Positions 20,022-29,481 of a stretch of 64,000 nucleotides of DNA are shown here, piece by piece. Position numbers and translations under genes: made by a program. This stretch comes from Mesorhizobium sp. ES1-4. Lineage in GTDB: Bacteria; Pseudomonadota; Alphaproteobacteria; Rhizobiales; Rhizobiaceae. The stretch's first letter is position 1. Every line of letters starts with the position of its first letter. The notes beneath the pieces were generated by a model. It made no database searches, had not been told where the DNA came from, and saw nothing but the letters and a program-made list of their open reading frames with translations. The stretch spans positions 662,353-726,352 of the forward strand of contig NZ_JAIUGV010000001.1 of assembly GCF_020164745.1 (NCBI RefSeq). The letters are read 5' to 3'.

Positions 20022-20097
20022 GGCTGATGCCGCCGCAGTTGACTTGCCCCGTCGCGCTTCATACCTATCATGTAAAACCGAAAGCAAGGTGACGCCC

Positions 20098-20445
20098 ATG
20101 GGCGCGGATGCCAAGACCGCCATGAAAGTCGAGATGACCGAGGCCGCCGCCAGGCGGATCGCTCAAATTGTCTCTGGCGAGGCCGGCAAGACGGCGCTGC
20201 GCGTTTCCGTCGAAGGCGGCGGCTGCTCCGGCTTTTCCTACAAGTTCGATCTGGTCGATGCGCGCAACGACGACGACGTCGCCATCGAGAAGGACGGCGC
20301 CACGGTGCTCATCGACGATCTGTCGCTGGTTTATATGGGCGGCTCGGTCATCGACTTTGTCGACGATTTGATGGGCCAGTCGTTCCAGATCAGGAACCCG
20401 AATGCGGTCGCCTCCTGCGGCTGCGGCACCAGTTTCTCCATCTAG
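20098..20445 (+). CDS. erpA: Iron-sulfur cluster insertion protein ErpA/IscA type
   Basis: This A-type carrier hands Fe-S clusters to target enzymes. The 115-residue protein has the HesB/IscA domain with all three conserved cysteines (GGGCSGF at about 38-44, CGCG near the C-terminus). The ATG at 20098 follows AAGGTGA by a normal distance and gives a protein of family length. The longer frame from 19999 would overlap dgt on the other strand. It is divergent from dgt, an arrangement I recall from other rhizobia. Confidence 0.92.
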   Translation: MGADAKTAMKVEMTEAAARRIAQIVSGEAGKTALRVSVEGGGCSGFSYKFDLVDARNDDDVAIEKDGATVLIDDLSLVYMGGSVIDFVDDLMGQSFQIRNPNAVASCGCGTSFSI

Positions 20446-20449
20446 CAGC

Positions 20450-20842
20450 ATGCCGGCCATCGGCGCGGTCCGTCAGGTCGCGCTGTCGGCCGGGCGCGAT
20501 CTCGACGCAACGCTGGCCTTCTGGCGCGATGTGCTCGGCATGAACGTGCACGCGCGTTTCGACCCGCCAGGCATAGCTTTCATCATGGCCGGCGACGTCA
20601 GGATGTTGTTCACCGACGGCATTCCAGCCGGAACCGTCTACCTCGACATTGTTGGCCTTGAAGGCTTCCACGCCGAGGCAAAAGCCAATGGCGTCCCCTT
20701 CACCGCGCCGCCGGCGCTCGTCCATCGCGACACCGAAGGCCAGTTCGGTCCGGCGGGGGAAAGCGAATGGATGGCCTTCCTAAAGGACCCTGCTGGCAAT
20801 ACGATCGGCCTGGTCGAACGCCTTGCGCCGGAAGAACATTGA
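20450..20842 (+). CDS. VOC (glyoxalase/dioxygenase) family protein
   Basis: The 130-residue product folds as one vicinal-oxygen-chelate module: it starts MPAIGAVRQVALSAGRDLDA, followed by AFWRDVLGMNVHARFDPPGI and ending with AFLKDPAGNTIGLVERL, the usual C-terminal metal-site strand. Substrate cannot be inferred. The gene begins only four bases after erpA and is followed closely by xthA, so the three may share a transcript. The start codon has no strong ribosome-binding site. Confidence 0.8.
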   Translation: MPAIGAVRQVALSAGRDLDATLAFWRDVLGMNVHARFDPPGIAFIMAGDVRMLFTDGIPAGTVYLDIVGLEGFHAEAKANGVPFTAPPALVHRDTEGQFGPAGESEWMAFLKDPAGNTIGLVERLAPEEH

Positions 20843-20849
20843 GGTCCCC

Positions 20850-21644
20850 ATGAAAATCGTCACCTGGAACATCAACGGCGTACGCGCCCGACTCGGCAAC
20901 CTTACCCATTGGCTGACCGAGAGCGCGCCTGACATCGTCTGCCTGCAGGAGATCAAGACGGTCGACGAGCAGTTTCCGCGCGCCGAGATCGAGGCCCTTG
21001 GCTACAATGTCGAAACCCATGGCCAGAAGGGTTTCAACGGCGTCGCGCTGTTGTCCAAGCTGCGCTTCGACGAGGTCATCAGGGGCCTGCCGGGCGACGA
21101 TGCCGACGAACAGGCGCGTTTCATCGAAGGCGTGTTCTCGACTGACAAGGGGGCGCTTCGCGTCGCCTCGCTCTATCTGCCGAATGGCAACCCGATCGAT
21201 GACGAGAAGAAGTTCCCCTTCAAGCTGTCCTGGATGGCGCGGCTCGAGCGTTGGGCCGAAGAGCGGCTGAGGTTGGAAGAGGCGCTGGTGCTGGCCGGCG
21301 ACTACAACGTCATTCCCGAGCCGATCGACGCACGGTTTCCCGAAAACTGGCTGGGCGACGCGCTGTTCCAGCCGCGGACACGGCAGGCCTTCCGCCGGCT
21401 GCTGAACCTCGGTTTCACCGAAGCGGTGCGCGCGGTAACCGATGCCCCGGACACCTACACATTCTGGGATTACCAGGCCGGCGCCTGGCAGAAGAACAAC
21501 GGCATCCGCATCGACCATCTGCTGTTGTCGCCGGAAGCCGCGAACCGGTTCTCATCGGCGTCGATCGAAAAGCATGTGCGCGCATGGGAAAAGCCGTCCG
21601 ATCACGTCCCCGTGGCGGTCGACCTCGCGCTGCAGCCGGCCTGA
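20850..21644 (+). CDS. xthA: Exodeoxyribonuclease III
   Basis: This is an AP endonuclease/3'-5' exonuclease of base-excision repair (Exo-Endo-Phos fold). The 264-residue protein has MKIVTWNINGVRARL, the catalytic Glu in CLQEIKT, AGDYNVIPEPIDARF with the DxN pair, RIDHLLLSPEA and the final SDHVPVAVDL, so all active-site blocks are intact. GAGG lies just upstream of the ATG at 20850. It follows the VOC gene by seven bases. Confidence 0.95.
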   Translation: MKIVTWNINGVRARLGNLTHWLTESAPDIVCLQEIKTVDEQFPRAEIEALGYNVETHGQKGFNGVALLSKLRFDEVIRGLPGDDADEQARFIEGVFSTDKGALRVASLYLPNGNPIDDEKKFPFKLSWMARLERWAEERLRLEEALVLAGDYNVIPEPIDARFPENWLGDALFQPRTRQAFRRLLNLGFTEAVRAVTDAPDTYTFWDYQAGAWQKNNGIRIDHLLLSPEAANRFSSASIEKHVRAWEKPSDHVPVAVDLALQPA

Positions 21645-21715
21645 CGCAGACCCTTATGCCGCCAAACCGTCCGGACCTCCTGTCGCCACAATCAGGCGCA
21701 TGATAGGAAATCATC

Positions 21716-22033
21716 ATGGCGGCCAGGGTTCCCGTGACCATTCGATTTGCTCTTTGTCCGATCGGCTTGGCATTTGCCACGGCTGCGATCATGCCGGCCT
21801 CCGCCGCTCCGGAATGCCTTGCCAATGGAAAATCCTATCCCGTCGGCCAGGTCGCCTGCCTGACGGTTGCCGGCCAGAGTCATTTGGCCCGCTGCGAGAT
21901 GGTGCTCAACAACACATCATGGACCAAGGTCGGGGACAACTGCCCAGAAAACACGACGGCGCCGCATGTCGATCCAACGCCGATCTCGACACCAGCGCCG
22001 GGCACGGTTCCAACGGAGCCGACCGAGAACTGA
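21716..22033 (+). CDS. Small secreted protein of unknown function
   Basis: The 105-residue product has a clear Sec signal peptide with a likely cut after PASA (about residue 30) and an exported domain of about 75 residues with four cysteines (at APECL, QVACL, ARCEM and DNCPE), enough for two disulfides. The last 25 residues are Thr/Pro-rich. I do not recognise the family. It stands alone between xthA and the convergent exoR gene. Confidence 0.65.
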   Translation: MAARVPVTIRFALCPIGLAFATAAIMPASAAPECLANGKSYPVGQVACLTVAGQSHLARCEMVLNNTSWTKVGDNCPENTTAPHVDPTPISTPAPGTVPTEPTEN

Positions 22034-22080
22034 GTGGCTTAATTGGGCGGCAGCGCTCCTTGCTCGCGGCGACAGCTAGC

Positions 22081-22140
22081 CCTGCCCCCTCTCCCCGTCA
22101 CTGCGGGAGAAGATGCCGGCAGCCAGATGAGGGCAGCGCC
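22081..22140. repeat. Rhizobial-type intergenic repeat downstream of exoR
   Basis: The stretch contains CTCCCCGTCACTGCGGGAG, a short hairpin, followed by AGATGCCGGCAGCCAGATGA. I recall this combination as a frequent intergenic repeat of rhizobial genomes. It sits in the convergent gap between the small secreted protein and exoR, where it might also act as a terminator. Identification is from memory. Confidence 0.45.
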
Positions 22141-22195
22141 ACGTTTCCAGATTGAGGAATTTTTCGAGACAACCGGCAGGAAATAAGTGCCGGCC

Positions 22196-23044
22196 CTACT
22201 GATCGGCGTTGTTGCCCTTGGTCAGGATGTCGTCCGCCAGCGAGATCGCGGTGCGCCGGTCGGCTTCGCCGGCAGCGGCGAAAGCCTCTTCCTGCATGCC
22301 GCGGATCCACGGCTGATCGGCCGGTGACGCGCGTTCGAGCGCCGCGGTCATCATCGCCAGGCCGCGCACGATCTTGCCGCTCTGGAACAACAGGTGGCCA
22401 AGCGTTGCCTGCGCACCGGCATGGCCCTTCTCGGCGGCGAGTTGGAACCAACGCCCGGCCTGCTTGATGCTGGCCTTGACACCGCCCTCGCCCTTCAGGA
22501 ACATCTGGCCCATCTCGAATTGGGCGTTCGGGTTGCGGTAGTTGGCGGCGGCGCGCATGTAGTATTCCTGTGCCGCCACCTCGTTCTCGGTGACCGGGCT
22601 GCCGGGAATGCCCTTGCGCAGATAATCGCCCAGCGCCACCAGCGCGTCCGAGACGTAGCTTTCTTCCGGAGAGCCGGGCTCGACGTCCTGGTCGACGATC
22701 TCCGAGAAGAATTTGAACGCCTCATAATCGTCGCGGGCCACGCCGTCGCCTTCGGCATACATGCGTGCAAGCTTCCAGGTGGCGCCGATCTGGCCGTTCT
22801 CGGCGGCGTATTTATAGGCCTCGGCGGCCTGCTCCTTATGGCCGTTCTTGTAGGCGGAGAACCCGAACTGGAACACCGCCCAAGGGCTGGACTGCGGCTT
22901 CACGCCGGTCTTGTCGTCGAACACCTTGTCGTCGAAGGCCATGGCCTGCCCCACGGCGCCAAAGATCGCAACCGCGACCAGTGCCGAAAGGACAGATGAC
23001 TTCAACAACTCTGGTGTCGACTTCAACAACTCAGATGTCCGCAT
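22196..23044 (-). CDS. exoR: Exopolysaccharide/flagella regulator ExoR (Sel1 repeats)
   Basis: ExoR of Sinorhizobium is a periplasmic protein that holds the ExoS sensor kinase off and so controls exopolysaccharide, motility and biofilm genes through ChvI. The 282-residue product has a signal peptide (cut after GQAMA), then Sel1-type repeats (AAEAYKYAAENGQIGATWKL; AGRWFQLAAEKGHAGAQATL). The ATG at 23044 overlaps the end of ilvD by 14 bases, so the two are probably co-transcribed. The signal peptide's n-region encodes a near-duplicate ELLKS unit. Confidence 0.85.
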   Translation of the reverse strand: MRTSELLKSTPELLKSSVLSALVAVAIFGAVGQAMAFDDKVFDDKTGVKPQSSPWAVFQFGFSAYKNGHKEQAAEAYKYAAENGQIGATWKLARMYAEGDGVARDDYEAFKFFSEIVDQDVEPGSPEESYVSDALVALGDYLRKGIPGSPVTENEVAAQEYYMRAAANYRNPNAQFEMGQMFLKGEGGVKASIKQAGRWFQLAAEKGHAGAQATLGHLLFQSGKIVRGLAMMTAALERASPADQPWIRGMQEEAFAAAGEADRRTAISLADDILTKGNNADQ

Positions 23045-24755
23045 AGCAATGTGTTTCTTTCGCACCGCCCGGATGGGTGACCGCGCCATCCCTGGCCGAC
23101 CCTACCGTCTGTGCGTATTTCCATATCGCGCCCGACTGATAGTCGGTTGTGCGCGCCTTCCATGTCGTCGCCCTTGCCGCCAGTTCGGACTCCGTCAGCG
23201 CCACGTCGATCGTGCCGTTCACGGCGTCGATCGTGATCACGTCGCCATCCCTGATGAGACCGATCGGACCGCCAACCGCTGCTTCCGGCCCGACATGGCC
23301 GATGCAAAAGCCGCGCGTCGCGCCTGAGAAACGGCCGTCGGTGATCAGCGCCACCTTGCCGCCCATGCCCTGGCCGTAGAGTGCCGCCGTCGTCGACAGC
23401 ATCTCGCGCATGCCAGGACCGCCGCGCGGCCCTTCATAGCGGATGACCAGGACCTCGCCTTCCCGGTAGGCACGGTTCGTCACCGCCTCAAAACATTCCT
23501 CTTCCGAATCGAAGCAACGCGCCGGGCCGGAGAATTTCAACTCCACCATGCCCGCGACCTTCACGATCGCGCCTTCGGGGGCAAGGTTTCCCTGCAACCC
23601 CACGACGCCGCCGGTTTGGGTAATTGGCCGGTTGGCAGGGCGGACCACATCCTGATGTTCATTCCAGGCAACGTGCTGCATATTTTCGGCCAAAGTACGG
23701 CCAGTGACCGTCAGGCAATCGCCATGCAGATAGCCGTGGTCGAGCAACGTTTTCATCAGCAGCGGAATGCCACCGGCCTCGAACATGTCCTTGGCGACAT
23801 ATTTGCCGCCTGGCTTGAGGTCGGCGATATAAGGCGTCTTCTCGAAGATCTTCGCCACGTCGAACAGGTCGAACTTGATGCCCGCCTCATGCGCGATCGC
23901 CGGCAGGTGCAGCGCCGCATTGGTCGAGCCGCCGGTTGCCGAAACCACGGTCGCCGCATTTTCAAGTGCCTTCAGCGTGACGATGTCGCGCGGTCGAATG
24001 TTTTTGGCGACGAGTTCCATGATCTTTTCGCCGGAAGCGAAATTGAAGCGGTCACGCATTTCGTAAGGCGCCGGCGCGCCGCAGGAATAGGGCAGCGCGA
24101 GACCGATCGCCTCGGCGACGGTGGCCATGGTGTTGGCGGTGAACTGGGCGCCGCAGGAACCGGCCGACGGACAGGCGGCCTGCTCGATTTCAAGCAGTTC
24201 GGCATCACCGATCGTGCCGACCGAGTGCTGGCCGACCGCCTCGAACACATCCTGCACGGTGATCTGGCGGCCGCGATAGCTGCCTGGCAGGATCGAACCG
24301 CCATAGATGAAGATCGACGGCACGTTGAGCCGCACCATGGCCATCATCATGCCCGGCAGCGACTTGTCGCAGCCGGCGAGACCGACCAGCGCGTCGTAGC
24401 AATGACCGCGCATGGTGAGCTCGACCGAATCGGCGATGACCTCGCGCGACACCAGCGACGACTTCATGCCCTGGTGGCCCATGGCGATGCCGTCGGTGAC
24501 GGTGATGGTGCAGAATTCGCGCGGCGTGCCGTTGGCGGCCGCCACGCCCTTCTTGACCACCTGCGCCTGGCGCATCAGCGAGATGTTGCAAGGTGCTGCT
24601 TCGTTCCAGCAGGAGGCAACGCCGACCAGGGGCTGCGCGATCTCGGCGGCGGAAAGCCCCATGGCATAGAGATAGGACCGGTGCGGCGCACGTGCCGGAC
24701 CGACAGTCACATGGCGGCTAGGGAGCTTAGCCTTTGAAACGACCTTGGCGTCCAT
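23031..24755 (-). CDS. ilvD: Dihydroxy-acid dehydratase
   Basis: IlvD dehydrates 2,3-dihydroxy acids to 2-keto acids in valine, isoleucine and leucine biosynthesis, using an Fe-S cluster. The 574-residue protein has the three cluster cysteines in CWNEAAPCNIS, GCDKSLPGMMMAM and CPSAGSCGAQFTANTMA, and the C-terminal GRFSGATRGFCIGHVGPEA block. The ATG at 24755 (MDAKVVSKAKL) is preceded by AAGGAAGAG. The longer frame from 24824 lacks support. Downstream it overlaps exoR. Confidence 0.95.
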   Translation of the reverse strand: MDAKVVSKAKLPSRHVTVGPARAPHRSYLYAMGLSAAEIAQPLVGVASCWNEAAPCNISLMRQAQVVKKGVAAANGTPREFCTITVTDGIAMGHQGMKSSLVSREVIADSVELTMRGHCYDALVGLAGCDKSLPGMMMAMVRLNVPSIFIYGGSILPGSYRGRQITVQDVFEAVGQHSVGTIGDAELLEIEQAACPSAGSCGAQFTANTMATVAEAIGLALPYSCGAPAPYEMRDRFNFASGEKIMELVAKNIRPRDIVTLKALENAATVVSATGGSTNAALHLPAIAHEAGIKFDLFDVAKIFEKTPYIADLKPGGKYVAKDMFEAGGIPLLMKTLLDHGYLHGDCLTVTGRTLAENMQHVAWNEHQDVVRPANRPITQTGGVVGLQGNLAPEGAIVKVAGMVELKFSGPARCFDSEEECFEAVTNRAYREGEVLVIRYEGPRGGPGMREMLSTTAALYGQGMGGKVALITDGRFSGATRGFCIGHVGPEAAVGGPIGLIRDGDVITIDAVNGTIDVALTESELAARATTWKARTTDYQSGAIWKYAQTVGSARDGAVTHPGGAKETHCYADI

Positions 24756-25000
24756 TCTCTTCCTTGCCGCGGGCGGTGCGGCCTGTCCCATCGCCGAGCC
24801 TTCTGGCGCGCATCCCGGGACCAATTCGAGGTGCGCCGGGTTTATGGCGGGAAATGGGCAACTTCCTCGGCCTGACCTTTAGCGCAGGGGTTGCTCAGAG
24901 AGTGTTGCCGAAACGTCACAATCGCAGGAGGCGGCCCCAGTGCGGCTAATATGCAACGCCCTTTGGCTAACGGGATCCTCGACGAGGTCCGGCCCGACAA

Positions 25001-25025
25001 AAAGGCCGGGCAATGCCCGGCCTTT
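25001..25025 (-). terminator. Rho-independent terminator of the FadL-type porin gene
   Basis: A perfect 10-bp stem (AAAGGCCGGG with CCCGGCCTTT) around a five-base loop is followed, on the minus strand, by five T. It lies about 20 bases after the porin stop codon. The remaining region up to ilvD (25000 to 24756) shows no gene and should hold the ilvD promoter. Confidence 0.85.
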
Positions 25026-25044
25026 CACGTTCAATTTCAGATAG

Positions 25045-26181
25045 TTACCACTTGATGCTGTAGCCACCCGACAGCGCATAGCCCCAATCGCCCTGCACGG
25101 TACGATTGAGCAAAGAAGGCGTATACTGGGTCTCGGACACGGACGCCAGATAGATCGCGGCAACACCCAATCGAAGTTCACCGCCTAGCTTATCCTTCAT
25201 CGCGACGCCGGTACCGACTGTGTAGGTATCCCCCGTCAAATCCCAACCGGTGCTCACACCCCGGTCATAGGACGCGAAGATGGTTCCAGAAAACTGGTCG
25301 TTGAACTTATGACCAACGCCGCCCGTGACGGTCCAGCCATCGCGCCAAAAATAGTCATTGCCGTTCTCGATTCCTAAGGTCGGGGAGTGAAGGTTCAACT
25401 GCTTGGTAACCGACCAATCTGTCCACTTGACACTACCATAGACAAGCCAGTCTGGTGCTACGCCGGTTTGAGCCTTGAACTCCAGCGACTGTGGGAACTT
25501 GGTGTCGCCCGTCGCAGGCTGGGTGATGGACACTGGGAAGGGACTCAGCGGAGGGCTAGCAGTCGCCGAACCGGACGCATCGATCGATACACCGGAACGG
25601 TACATCAACTGTGCGCGTAACGCGATCTCTGGAATTTCGTAGGCAACGCCCGCACGCCACCCCAGATTGCTGTCCTTCAGATTGACATTAAGCAATCCAG
25701 CAACAGCGAGGAGATTGTAGTCGACATCCTCATGGTAGACGCCGCCAAGCACCCAAAAGCGGCCTTTCCTCAAATCAAATTTCACACCGCAGGTGACTGC
25801 GCCCTCGTAGATTGTAAAATTTTCCTTGAGCTTCAAAAGAGTTCCACTGGGCGACGACCATGTCGCTCCACCGCCATAAGATTCTGTGTAGGTACCTGCG
25901 CAAGATAGGCTGTCCGACAGCTTGAATTTCACAGCGGCCGAAGGGACAGCGTAAGCGTCTGCATAGTTCTCGCCAACCAAACTGGGATTGAGCAGGTTTT
26001 TGGAATATTTTCTCGTCGGCGCGACATAGGTCACGCTGGTGCGCATGTTGAAATTGCCGTCCTCAAAAAGAATGTCGGTATCGGCCGTGCCGCGCGAGAA
26101 GCCGCCGGCGTGCGCCGAGCCCATCAAAGCCAGCGAAAAACACCCCGCCCCCAGCAGTGCTTTCAAACGCAGATTGTTCAT
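25045..26181 (-). CDS. Outer-membrane transport protein, OmpP1/FadL family
   Basis: FadL-type beta-barrels let hydrophobic compounds such as fatty acids or aromatics cross the outer membrane. The 378-residue protein has a signal peptide ending GSAHA and then GGFSRGTADTDILFEDG, a diverged form of the family N-terminal hatch. It alternates strands and turns throughout and ends ALSGGYSIKW with a terminal aromatic residue as in barrel proteins. GGGGAGGA precedes the ATG. It is a single-gene unit with its own terminator. The substrate is unknown. Confidence 0.85.
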   Translation of the reverse strand: MNNLRLKALLGAGCFSLALMGSAHAGGFSRGTADTDILFEDGNFNMRTSVTYVAPTRKYSKNLLNPSLVGENYADAYAVPSAAVKFKLSDSLSCAGTYTESYGGGATWSSPSGTLLKLKENFTIYEGAVTCGVKFDLRKGRFWVLGGVYHEDVDYNLLAVAGLLNVNLKDSNLGWRAGVAYEIPEIALRAQLMYRSGVSIDASGSATASPPLSPFPVSITQPATGDTKFPQSLEFKAQTGVAPDWLVYGSVKWTDWSVTKQLNLHSPTLGIENGNDYFWRDGWTVTGGVGHKFNDQFSGTIFASYDRGVSTGWDLTGDTYTVGTGVAMKDKLGGELRLGVAAIYLASVSETQYTPSLLNRTVQGDWGYALSGGYSIKW

Positions 26182-26541
26182 GAATGTCCTCCCCGAATAA
26201 CCTAGTGGATCAAGCTAGAACCAATTCGGGTTAACGGCGCAACAACGAATTCAAGAGCCGTACACGTACATGTGACCCAAACGCATTTCCGACAAAATTC
26301 AAGCCGGAGTCACGCGGCCAAAACCATTCATCTCGACATCAATCGGCGGTAAAAAGCGGGAGAAAACGGCCCAAAAAGGTCGAAAATGACCAGTTTTAAG
26401 GGGTCAATGGCCTCATTGTTACATTATGGCAACAATGAGGTAAAAGTTTCCGTTTACGTCAACATTAACGCAACGGAATGCCTCTTTTCGAGGCAGTTGA
26501 CGCATGGTAATTCGCGCCGGCGCAAGGGCGACTCCCGTTCT
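26182..26541. other. 360-base gene-free, AT-rich region between valS and the porin gene
   Basis: No convincing gene is present. The part next to 26181 must hold the porin promoter. The rest is unusually AT-rich for this genome and contains a perfect 10-bp inverted repeat (26411-26440) and a small GCCTC/GAGGC hairpin at 26481-26495. The hairpin, read on the minus strand just after valS, could be a weak terminator. Confidence 0.6.
26411..26440. repeat. Perfect 10-bp inverted repeat with 10-base loop
   Basis: CCTCATTGTT and AACAATGAGG are exact complements, separated by ACATTATGGC. It is neither followed by a T-run nor inside a gene. It lies 230 bases upstream of the porin start and could be a regulator-binding site or an RNA hairpin. 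Confidence 0.7.
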
Positions 26542-29325
26542 TCAGCCGGCTTCACGAACCCTGGTCAACGCCACTGAAAGCTTGTCCTGGGTGTCGCGAT
26601 ATTCGGCCAGCTTTTCGCGCTCGGCATCGACGATCTCGGCCGGCGCGCTGGCGACGAACCGCTCGTTGGACAGCTTCTTGTGCAGGCGCGCGATTTCCTC
26701 GGTCACCTTGGCCAGTTCCTTCTGCAGCCGCGCGGCCTCCGCGGCGAGATCGATCAGGCTGCCGAGCGGCAGACAGATCGTCGCCTCGTTGAGCACGATC
26801 TGTGCCGAGCCCTTGGGTGCGGCATCGGCGAGCGAGATGTCACCAACGCGCGCCAGCCGCTTGATCGCGGAATCCTCGCGAACCAGCCGTTCGCGCGTCA
26901 CGTCGTTGGCACCGACCACGACCAGCGGCGCGATGGCCGCCGGCGGCACATTCATCTCCGAGCGCACCGAGCGGATGCCGGAGACGAGATCGACCAGCCA
27001 GTTGATGTCCGCGGCAGCTTCAGCATCCTCGAAGTCCGGCGACGGCCATGCGGCGTGGCACAGCAGCGAGGCTCGTTCCCTGCCCTCGCCCGCGGTCTGC
27101 GCCCACAGCTCTTCGGTCATGAACGGCATCATCGGATGCAGGAGCTTGTAGATCTCGTCGAGCACGAAGGCCACGCAGGCGCGGCTTTCGGCCTTGGCCG
27201 CCTCGTCCGTGCCCATGAACACCGGCTTCAGCAGTTCCAGATACCAGTCGCAGAACAGGTTCCAGACGAAGCGGTAGGCGGCTCCCGCCGCCTCGTTGAA
27301 GCGGTATGAGGTGATGCCGTCGGTGACCTCGCGCGCGGCGCGCGTCAGCTCGGTCAGGATCCAGCGGTTGACCGCCAGCTTGGCGTCGTTCAGCCAGAAA
27401 TCGTCATTGCGCGCGACTTCGTTCATCTCGGCGAAGCGCGTGGCGTTCCACAGCTTGGTGCCGAAATTGCGGTAGCCGGCGATGCGCGCCGGGTCGAGCT
27501 TCACGTCACGCCCCTGCGCCGCCATCACGGCGAGCGTGAAACGCAGCGCGTCGGCGCCATATTCATTGATAAGGTCGAGCGGATCGATGACGTTGCCTTT
27601 CGACTTCGACATCTTGGCGCCGTTCTTGTCGCGCACCAGCGCATGCACATAAACCGTGTGGAACGGCTCCTCGTCCATGAAGTGCAGGCCCATCATCATC
27701 ATGCGGGCGACCCAGAAGAAGATGATGTCGAAGCCGGTCACCAGCACGTCGGTCTGGTAATAGGTTTTCAATTCCGGCGTCTCATCCGGCCAGCCCAGCG
27801 TCGAGAACGGCCACAGCGCCGAGGAGAACCAGGTGTCGAGCACGTCCTCGTCGCGGGTCAGGATCTCGCCCGGCTTGAAGTTTTCCAGCTTGTCCTCGAC
27901 CCAGGCCTTCCAGGGCCCTTCCAGCGCCAGATAATATTCGATCGCCGCGCCCAGCGCCTCTTCCTCGGTCTTCTCGACGAAGACACGCCCGTCAGGGCCG
28001 TACCAGGCCGGGATCTGATGCCCCCACCAGAGCTGGCGCGAGATGCACCAGGGCTGGATGTTCTCCATCCAGTCGAAATAGGTTTTCTCCCAATTCTTCG
28101 GCACGAAGTTGGTACGCCCCTCCCGCACCGAGGCGATCGCCGGCTTGGCCAGTTCCACCGCGTTGGCGTACCACTGCTCGGTGAGGAACGGTTCGATCGG
28201 CACCCCGCCGCGGTCGCCATGCGGCACGGCATGGCGATGCGGTTCGACCTTGTCGAGGAAGCCGCCGGCTTCCATCAGTTCGACGATCTTCTTGCGCGCA
28301 ACGAAACGGTCGAGGCCGTCGAGTTCGTCCCAGACGGCCTGACGCTCCGGCGTCACGTCGAGGCCGGCGAGGAAATCCTCATTGTCCCTAAGCTTGATGG
28401 CGGCTTCGACGGTCAGGATGTTGATCGCCGGCAGCTTGTGGCGCTTGCCGACCTCGAAGTCGTTGAAATCATGCGCGGGCGTGATCTTGACTGCTCCGGA
28501 GCCCTTTTCCGGATCGGAATACTCGTCCGCCACGACAGGTATCTTGCGCTGGACGATCGGCAGAACGACGTTCCTGCCGACGAGATGCCGGAACCGCTCG
28601 TCGTCCGGATGCACAGCGACAGCCGTATCGCCCAGCATCGTCTCCGGGCGCGTCGTCGCCACGACGATGAAGGTCTTCGGGTTTTCCGGATCGAAGGTCG
28701 CGCCTTCGATCGGATAGCGGAAGTGCCAGAGATTGCCGTTGACCTCCTGCTGCTCGACCTCGAGATCGGAGATCGCGGTCAACAGTTTCGGGTCCCAGTT
28801 CACAAGACGCTTGTCCTTGTAGATCAGCCCTTCCTTGTAGAGCGTGACGAACACTTCGAGCACGGCCTTGGAGAGGCCCTCGTCCATGGTGAAGCGTTCG
28901 CGCGACCAGTCGGCGGAAGCGCCGAGACGCTTCAGCTGGTTGAAGATCGCACCACCCGATTCGGCCTTCCACTCCCACACTTTCTCGATGAACTGTTCGC
29001 GCGTCAGATCGCGGCGGTGGATCTGCTTTTCCATCAGCTGGCGCTCGACCACCATCTGGGTGGCGATGCCGGCATGGTCCATGCCGGGCTGCCACAGGAC
29101 GTTCTTGCCGCGCATGCGCTCGAAGCGAACGAGTATGTCCTGCAGCGTGTTGTTGAGCGCATGGCCCATATGCAGCGAACCGGTGACGTTGGGCGGCGGA
29201 ATGACGATGGTGAAGGCCTCGGCCCCCTCCTCCGCCCCGGCGCCGGCGCGAAACGCATCGGCTTCCTCCCACACCTTGGCGATCTTCGGCTCGACGGTCT
29301 TGGCGTCGTAAGTCTTTTCAAGCAT
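26542..29325 (-). CDS. valS: Valine--tRNA ligase
   Basis: This is a class I synthetase for tRNA-Val with an editing domain. The 927-residue product has the HIGH motif in PNVTGSLHMGHALNNTLQDI (about residues 42-61), the CP1 editing domain with TTRPETMLGDTAVAVHPDDE, the KMSKS motif (GAKMSKSKGNVIDPLDLI) and a C-terminal coiled coil (AARLQKELAKVTEEIARLHK). The ATG at 29325 (MLEKTYDAK) fits homologues; the extra residues from 29418 do not. It is followed by popZ-like and tolC upstream on the same strand. Confidence 0.97.
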   Translation of the reverse strand: MLEKTYDAKTVEPKIAKVWEEADAFRAGAGAEEGAEAFTIVIPPPNVTGSLHMGHALNNTLQDILVRFERMRGKNVLWQPGMDHAGIATQMVVERQLMEKQIHRRDLTREQFIEKVWEWKAESGGAIFNQLKRLGASADWSRERFTMDEGLSKAVLEVFVTLYKEGLIYKDKRLVNWDPKLLTAISDLEVEQQEVNGNLWHFRYPIEGATFDPENPKTFIVVATTRPETMLGDTAVAVHPDDERFRHLVGRNVVLPIVQRKIPVVADEYSDPEKGSGAVKITPAHDFNDFEVGKRHKLPAINILTVEAAIKLRDNEDFLAGLDVTPERQAVWDELDGLDRFVARKKIVELMEAGGFLDKVEPHRHAVPHGDRGGVPIEPFLTEQWYANAVELAKPAIASVREGRTNFVPKNWEKTYFDWMENIQPWCISRQLWWGHQIPAWYGPDGRVFVEKTEEEALGAAIEYYLALEGPWKAWVEDKLENFKPGEILTRDEDVLDTWFSSALWPFSTLGWPDETPELKTYYQTDVLVTGFDIIFFWVARMMMMGLHFMDEEPFHTVYVHALVRDKNGAKMSKSKGNVIDPLDLINEYGADALRFTLAVMAAQGRDVKLDPARIAGYRNFGTKLWNATRFAEMNEVARNDDFWLNDAKLAVNRWILTELTRAAREVTDGITSYRFNEAAGAAYRFVWNLFCDWYLELLKPVFMGTDEAAKAESRACVAFVLDEIYKLLHPMMPFMTEELWAQTAGEGRERASLLCHAAWPSPDFEDAEAAADINWLVDLVSGIRSVRSEMNVPPAAIAPLVVVGANDVTRERLVREDSAIKRLARVGDISLADAAPKGSAQIVLNEATICLPLGSLIDLAAEAARLQKELAKVTEEIARLHKKLSNERFVASAPAEIVDAEREKLAEYRDTQDKLSVALTRVREAG

Positions 29326-29481
29326 GGGAAACCGGTCCGCGCTGTCGGGAATTTTGCTGGTTCGGTGTAAATCGGAAGGTCTTGGCCAAGTCAACCGCGA
29401 GGGCCGCCTGGCCATCACAAGCAGATAGGCGCGGCCTTGTTCATTTCAACGAAGGCCGCGCGGTGACATCACAAGGCGTCA

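Noticed and set aside
20022..20123. Longer start for dgt at 20123
   Set aside because: It would overlap erpA's start and ribosome-binding site on the opposite strand and adds non-homologous residues.
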